From positions 3,457,001-3,521,000 of the forward strand of contig NZ_CP129137.1 in the NCBI RefSeq assembly GCF_030406905.1: 64,000 nucleotides of DNA. The letters are read 5' to 3'. The notes below the pieces were generated by a model, which was given only the letters and a program-made list of their open reading frames with translations, had not been told where the DNA came from and searched no databases. This document shows, in pieces, positions 60,448-64,000 of this stretch (its first letter is position 1; each line of letters starts with the position of its first letter). Origin of the DNA: Streptomyces sp. HUAS CB01 (GTDB lineage Bacteria > Actinomycetota > Actinomycetes > Streptomycetales > Streptomycetaceae). The position numbers and the translations under genes were made by a program.

Positions 60448-60676
60448 GACGCTCAGGAGCCGGATCCGGTCGCCGCAGAGCCTGGCCATGTCGTCGAGGT
60501 CGGACGTCGTCATCACGACGGGGCCCGGCCGGCGCAGCGCCATCTCGGCTACGGTCGCGTCGACGGCGTACGTGCGGCCCGTGCAGTCCGGCGTCCTTGG
60601 GCAGCCGGGTGGCGGCCTTCGCGGACTCCTCGGTGACGGGCTCCACCTTGACGCGGAAGAGGAGCCAGTTCAGCAC
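60448..60676 (-). pseudogene. Decayed PIN-domain (VapC-like) gene, truncated and frameshifted
   Basis: One frame reads VLNWLLFRVKVEPVTEESAK then ATRLPKDAGLHG. Near 60576-60580 homology jumps by one base to another frame, RTYAVDATVAEMALRRPGPV, VMTTSDLDDMARLCGDRIRL. Together these match the C-terminal half of PIN-domain proteins. The N-terminal half with the first active-site Asp is absent, and there is no proper stop. The 464-bp gap 59984-60447 has no other gene and is low-complexity GC-rich sequence. Confidence 0.65.
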
Positions 60677-60722
60677 GGGAGCGCGACAAGGCGTAGACGA
60701 CCGAGTCAACAACCTCTGTCGT

Positions 60723-61337
60723 TCACGGCCGAGAAGCCGACCCCAGCGTCTCCTCCAGCAGCCGCGCCCACTGCCCCACGACCCGCTTCCGCCGTGCGGC
60801 GTCGTCGGTCAGCAGGTTCGCCAGACCCAGGCCGCGTGCCATGTCGAGCAGGCCCTGGACGGTCTCGCGCACGCCCGGCACCGTCTCGTCCGCACCGAGC
60901 AGCTCCACCGCGATCCGGTGGGTCTCGCGGCCGACGCGCGCCTCCAGTTCGGTGACGCGGCCGCGCAGCTGCTCCTCGTTGGAGGCCGCGACCCACAGAT
61001 GGAGGGCGGCGCGGAAGAGCGGGCCGGTGTAGAGGTCGACCAGGGCGGACACGACGGCCGCCCGGCTCTGCCCCGGAAGGGACCGCAGGGCCGAGGAGCG
61101 CTCCTCGGCCACGTACTCCACGGCCGCCGTGAACAGGTCCTCCCGGGTCGGGAAGTGGTGCTGTGCCGCGCCCCGCGAGACCCCGGCCCGCTCGGCGACC
61201 ACCGAGACGGTGGAGCCCGCCCAGCCGCGTTCGGCGAGGCAGGCCACCGCGGCCTCCAGGAGCCGCTGCCGGGTGGCCCGGCTGCGGTCCTGCTTGGGCT
61301 CCTTGGCGGAGCCGGCGGGGGAGGTCACAACACCCAT
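60723..61337 (-). CDS. TetR-family transcriptional regulator
   Basis: A 204-residue regulator: HTH VVAERAGVSRGAAQHHFPTR near residues 47-66 and a helical ligand domain. Its ATG overlaps the 3' end of the enoyl-CoA hydratase gene by 13 bp; a GTG at 61328 would give a GTGA overlap instead. Being last in the hydratase/CoA-ligase/dehydrogenase operon, it is expected to repress that operon and respond to an acyl- or aryl-CoA. It is an alternative candidate for binding CTGACG-N3-CGTCAG sites, but its operon's promoter lies beyond the window. Confidence 0.87.
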   Translation of the reverse strand: MGVVTSPAGSAKEPKQDRSRATRQRLLEAAVACLAERGWAGSTVSVVAERAGVSRGAAQHHFPTREDLFTAAVEYVAEERSSALRSLPGQSRAAVVSALVDLYTGPLFRAALHLWVAASNEEQLRGRVTELEARVGRETHRIAVELLGADETVPGVRETVQGLLDMARGLGLANLLTDDAARRKRVVGQWARLLEETLGSASRP

Positions 61338-62074
61338 GCGGGGTCCCGTCGTTCGAGGAAGGCGGTCATCCCCTCGCGCGCCTCCGCGGAGGCGAAGATC
61401 GACGCCGAGCGTTGGACGAGGTCCTCGGCGTCACGGTCGAAGGTTTCCCGCACCCTAGCCGTGATCAGCTGTTTCGTCGCGTCCAGGGCCTGCGGTGAAG
61501 CCTTGCGGAAGCCGTCGAGCACCGGCTCGAGGGCCTCGTCGACGTCCTCGGCGACGGCCGTCAGCAGTCCCGTGCGGACCGCTTCCGCGGCGTCGAAGCG
61601 CTCGCCGCTCAGGTAGTAGCGGGCCGCCGCCCGGGGCTCCAGACGCGGCAGCAGCGGCAGCGAGATCACGGCGGGCGCCACCCCGATCCGCACCTCCGTG
61701 AACGCGAAGTCGGACCCCGTGGACGCCGCGGCGACGTCGCAGGCTCCGACGAGGCCGAGCCCACCGGCGCGCACATGGCCGTCCACCCGCGCCACCACCG
61801 GTTTGGGCAGTTCGACGATCCGCCGCAGCAGCGCGACGAAGGTGTACGGGCTCGGGGGCTCCTTCAGATCGGCGCCGGCACTGAAGGTGGTGCCGGTGTG
61901 GGTCAGGACGACGGCCCGTACGGCGGGGTCCTTCCCGCACTCGGCGACGGCGTCGGCCAGTTCGCCGACGAGCCGCGCCGAGAGGGCGTTGCGGTTCGCC
62001 GGCGAGTCCAGCGTCAGGGTCGTGATGCCGCGTGCGGTCGCCGCCTTGACGGTCTTTGTGCCGGTGGATGTCAC
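61325..62074 (-). CDS. Enoyl-CoA hydratase/isomerase
   Basis: A 249-residue crotonase-fold enzyme with TTFSAGADLKEP, DGHVRAGGLGLVGACDVAAAS and FTEVRIGVAPAVISLPLLPRL. The first catalytic Glu position is retained as TEVRIG; the second loop is PAV rather than PGG. It overlaps the AMP-ligase stop by GTGA and the TetR gene by 13 bp. It may act on a hydroxycinnamoyl- or aliphatic enoyl-CoA supplied by the adjacent ligase. Confidence 0.9.
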   Translation of the reverse strand: MTSTGTKTVKAATARGITTLTLDSPANRNALSARLVGELADAVAECGKDPAVRAVVLTHTGTTFSAGADLKEPPSPYTFVALLRRIVELPKPVVARVDGHVRAGGLGLVGACDVAAASTGSDFAFTEVRIGVAPAVISLPLLPRLEPRAAARYYLSGERFDAAEAVRTGLLTAVAEDVDEALEPVLDGFRKASPQALDATKQLITARVRETFDRDAEDLVQRSASIFASAEAREGMTAFLERRDPAWVL

Positions 62075-63678
62075 GTGGTCTCCTTCTCCGAGTCCTCCCG
62101 GGTCCCCCGGGTCTCCCGATCGCGCAGCTCGCGGCGGAGGATCTTCCCCGAGGCGGCCCGGGGCACCCCTCCGATGAACTCGACGCGCCGGATCTTCTTG
62201 TACGGGGCCACGCGCTCGGCGACATGGGCGAGGACGGCGTCCGCGGTGAGGTCGGGCGCGGCGGCCTGCCGTACGACGTACGCCTTGGGTATCTCGTTCC
62301 CGTCCTCGTCGTACACGCCGATCACGGCGGCGTCCGCGATCCCCTCGTGGGTGAGCAGCAGGGCCTCCAGCTCCGCCGGGGCCACCTGGAAGCCCTTGTA
62401 CTTGATGAGTTCCTTGACCCGGTCGACGACGAACAGCCAGCCGTCCTCGTCCACGCGGCCGATGTCGCCGGTGTGCACCCAGCCGTCGTCGTCGATCATC
62501 GCCGCGGTGGCGTCGGGACGGTTCAGATAGCCCTTCATCACCTGCGGCCCGCGGATGGCGATCTCGCCCTCCTCGCCGGGCGCGGCGTCCCGGCCGGGGT
62601 CGTCGAGCGCCAGGATCCGCATCTCGGTGCCGGGCAGCAGTTTGCCCACGGCGCCGGGCGGCGGGTTCTCGGCGTCGAGGGGCACGACGTGGGTGCCGGG
62701 CGACAGCTCCGTCATCCCGTACGCCTGGAGCACCGGCGGCAGCCCGAGCCGCTCCGAGCAGGCCCGGGCGAGCCGGGCGTCCAGCGGGGCGGCGGCGCTG
62801 ACGACGTACTCCAGTGACGACAGGTCGTAGCGTGCGACCGCCGGGTGCTTGGCCAGGGCCAGCACGATCGGCGGGGCGACGTACAGGGCGTTGATGCGGT
62901 GCCTCTCGATCGCCGCGAGGAACTGTTCGAGGTCGAACCGCGGCAGGACGACGACGGTGGCGCCCTTGCGCAGCGGCGCGTTCATCAGCGCGGTGAGGCC
63001 GTAGATGTGGAAGAACGGCAGCACGGCGAGGATGCGGTCGCCGGGCTTCATGGGGATCACGGGTTCCAGCTGCGCCAGATTGGTGGCGATGGACCGGTGG
63101 GTGAGCATGACGCCCTTGGGCACGCCGGTCGTGCCGGAGGAGTACGGCAGGGCGGCGATGTCCTCGGCCGGGTCGATGGCGACGTCGGGTTCGGGGGCCG
63201 TGGAGCCGAGCATGCCGAGGACCGAGCGGTGGCCGTCGGCCTGGTCGCAGACGAAGATCTCCTCGATCCCGCCGACGAGTTCCGCCGCGCGCCGGGCCGC
63301 TTCGAGCAGCGGCGAGACGGTGACGATCCAGCGGGCGGAGGAGTCGCGCAGCTGCTTGGCGAACTCCTCCGCCGTGGACAGCGGGTGGACGGTGGTGACG
63401 GCCGCCCCGGCGCGCGTGGCGGCGTAGAAGACCGTCGGGTAGGCGATCGTGTTGGGGCTGTGCAGGGCGAGCACGTCGCCCTTGCGGACGCCGGCGTCGG
63501 CGAACGCCGCGGCGAGCCTGCGGTGGTACGTGTCGAGCTGGGCGTACGTGAGCGTCGCGCCGCCGGTCCCGTCGACCAGGGCGACGGTGTCGCCGTACTC
63601 GGCCGCCCGGCCGAGTACGGCTTCGTGGATCGGGACGGAGAGGGACGGGACATCCGCGTACTCGCTGTGCATCACCAT
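62071..63678 (-). CDS. 4-coumarate/cinnamate:CoA ligase-like enzyme
   Basis: A 535-residue ANL ligase: Box I PYSSGTTGVPKG, A5 QAYGMTELSPG, Box II-like GEIAIRGPQVMKGY, hinge VDRVKELIKYKGFQVAPAELE and the catalytic Lys in PRAASGKILRRELR. In S. coelicolor the corresponding gene (about SCO4383, from memory) encodes a cinnamate:CoA ligase. ATG 63678 follows GAAGGGG. Followed by hydratase and TetR genes with overlapping starts. Confidence 0.9.
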   Translation of the reverse strand: MVMHSEYADVPSLSVPIHEAVLGRAAEYGDTVALVDGTGGATLTYAQLDTYHRRLAAAFADAGVRKGDVLALHSPNTIAYPTVFYAATRAGAAVTTVHPLSTAEEFAKQLRDSSARWIVTVSPLLEAARRAAELVGGIEEIFVCDQADGHRSVLGMLGSTAPEPDVAIDPAEDIAALPYSSGTTGVPKGVMLTHRSIATNLAQLEPVIPMKPGDRILAVLPFFHIYGLTALMNAPLRKGATVVVLPRFDLEQFLAAIERHRINALYVAPPIVLALAKHPAVARYDLSSLEYVVSAAAPLDARLARACSERLGLPPVLQAYGMTELSPGTHVVPLDAENPPPGAVGKLLPGTEMRILALDDPGRDAAPGEEGEIAIRGPQVMKGYLNRPDATAAMIDDDGWVHTGDIGRVDEDGWLFVVDRVKELIKYKGFQVAPAELEALLLTHEGIADAAVIGVYDEDGNEIPKAYVVRQAAAPDLTADAVLAHVAERVAPYKKIRRVEFIGGVPRAASGKILRRELRDRETRGTREDSEKETT

Positions 63679-63723
63679 GACAGCCCCTTCACGGTCGGGT
63701 CGTGGTCGCCAGAATCGCGGCTG

Positions 63724-64000
63724 TCAGTACGATTTGGGGAGACCCAGGGACTGGTGGGAAACGAAGTTCAGGACCATCTCGCGGCTGACCGGGGCGATCC
63801 GGGCGACCCGGGCGGCGGTGACCAGGGACGCGAGGCCGTACTCACGGGTGAGGCCGTTGCCGCCGAGCGTGTGGACGGACTGGTCGACGGCCCTCACACA
63901 GGCCTCTCCGGCCGCGTACTTGGCCATGTTGGCGGCCTCGCCGGCGCCCAGGTCGTCGCCCGCGTCGTACAGCGCCGCGGCCTTCTGCATCATCAGCCGG
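63724..64000 (-). CDS. Acyl-CoA dehydrogenase, C-terminal part (runs off right edge)
   Basis: The last 91 codons only: LMMQKAAALYDAGDDLG, AANMAKYAAGEACVRAVDQ, then HTLGGNGLTREYGLA and a C-terminus SREMVLNFVSHQSLGLPKSY. This is the C-terminal helical bundle of an acyl-CoA dehydrogenase, with GGNGLTREYG as the FAD-interacting loop. It lies 45 bp upstream of the CoA ligase gene on the same strand, so it probably heads or precedes this operon. Confidence 0.88.
   Translation of the reverse strand, partial: RLMMQKAAALYDAGDDLGAGEAANMAKYAAGEACVRAVDQSVHTLGGNGLTREYGLASLVTAARVARIAPVSREMVLNFVSHQSLGLPKSY

Overview
This window is high-GC Streptomyces chromosome. The signs are strong third-position G/C bias, many GTG starts, GTGA/ATGA start-stop overlaps inside operons, and typical Streptomyces proteins (an AfsK-type kinase beside a KbpA-like protein, a DmdR1/DtxR regulator, a subtilisin-inhibitor-like protein, DUF397/DUF5753 proteins, an ECF sigma/zinc-finger anti-sigma pair). 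From memory, the outer parts follow the order of the S. coelicolor chromosome from afsK (about SCO4423) down to the 4-coumarate/cinnamate:CoA ligase gene (about SCO4383). That recollection was not checked by any search.

Region by region. 1-3.1 kb holds the N-terminal part of afsK, kbpA, and a TetR gene with a regulator-rich intergenic region (a palindromic operator candidate and three DnaA-box-like 9-mers). 3.4-36.5 kb is a catabolic block: five acyl-CoA dehydrogenases, a thiolase-fold protein lacking the usual cysteine, a DUF35 partner, two kinds of acyl-CoA synthetase, an enoyl-CoA hydratase, an SDR, a zinc alcohol dehydrogenase, an amidohydrolase, a metal-dependent cyclase, a flavin monooxygenase and a flavin reductase. 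Housekeeping or unrelated genes lie between them (trpF, LysE exporter, MFS/GlxA pair, secreted peptidase, nuclease-like protein). 36.8-39.8 kb holds an anti-sigma/ECF-sigma pair, a STAS protein and an EF-hand protein. 39.9-52.5 kb holds a solute-binding lipoprotein, purU, a protein with repeated ATQY motifs, a TPR regulator, a prim-pol-domain protein, an ABC exporter, the protease inhibitor and an alpha/beta hydrolase. 53.1-60 kb holds dmdR1 diverging from a SIS-domain gene across a DasR-type (dre) site, a PAS-PAS-GAF protein, pdxH, a citrate synthase and a 2-oxoglutarate/Fe(II) oxygenase. 60.4-64 kb holds a decayed PIN-domain gene and a TetR/hydratase/CoA-ligase/dehydrogenase operon.

The most interesting signal is a nearly identical palindrome, CTGACG-N3-CGTCAG. 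It occurs nine times and only in the catabolic block, each time 5-50 bp upstream of a start codon. It ties eight transcription units (about sixteen genes) into one probable repressor-controlled regulon for CoA-thioester degradation of an unidentified, perhaps steroid- or terpenoid-like, acid.

The second is a compact orphan transcription unit at 56.4-56.7 kb. It has a 17-bp-spaced promoter, a near-complete anti-16S Shine-Dalgarno sequence, a 12-codon ORF, a hairpin and a terminator.

There are also two decay scars: a deletion that appears to have removed the facing 5' ends of a DUF5753 regulator gene and a repeat-protein gene near 12.16 kb, and a frameshifted PIN-domain remnant at 60.5 kb.
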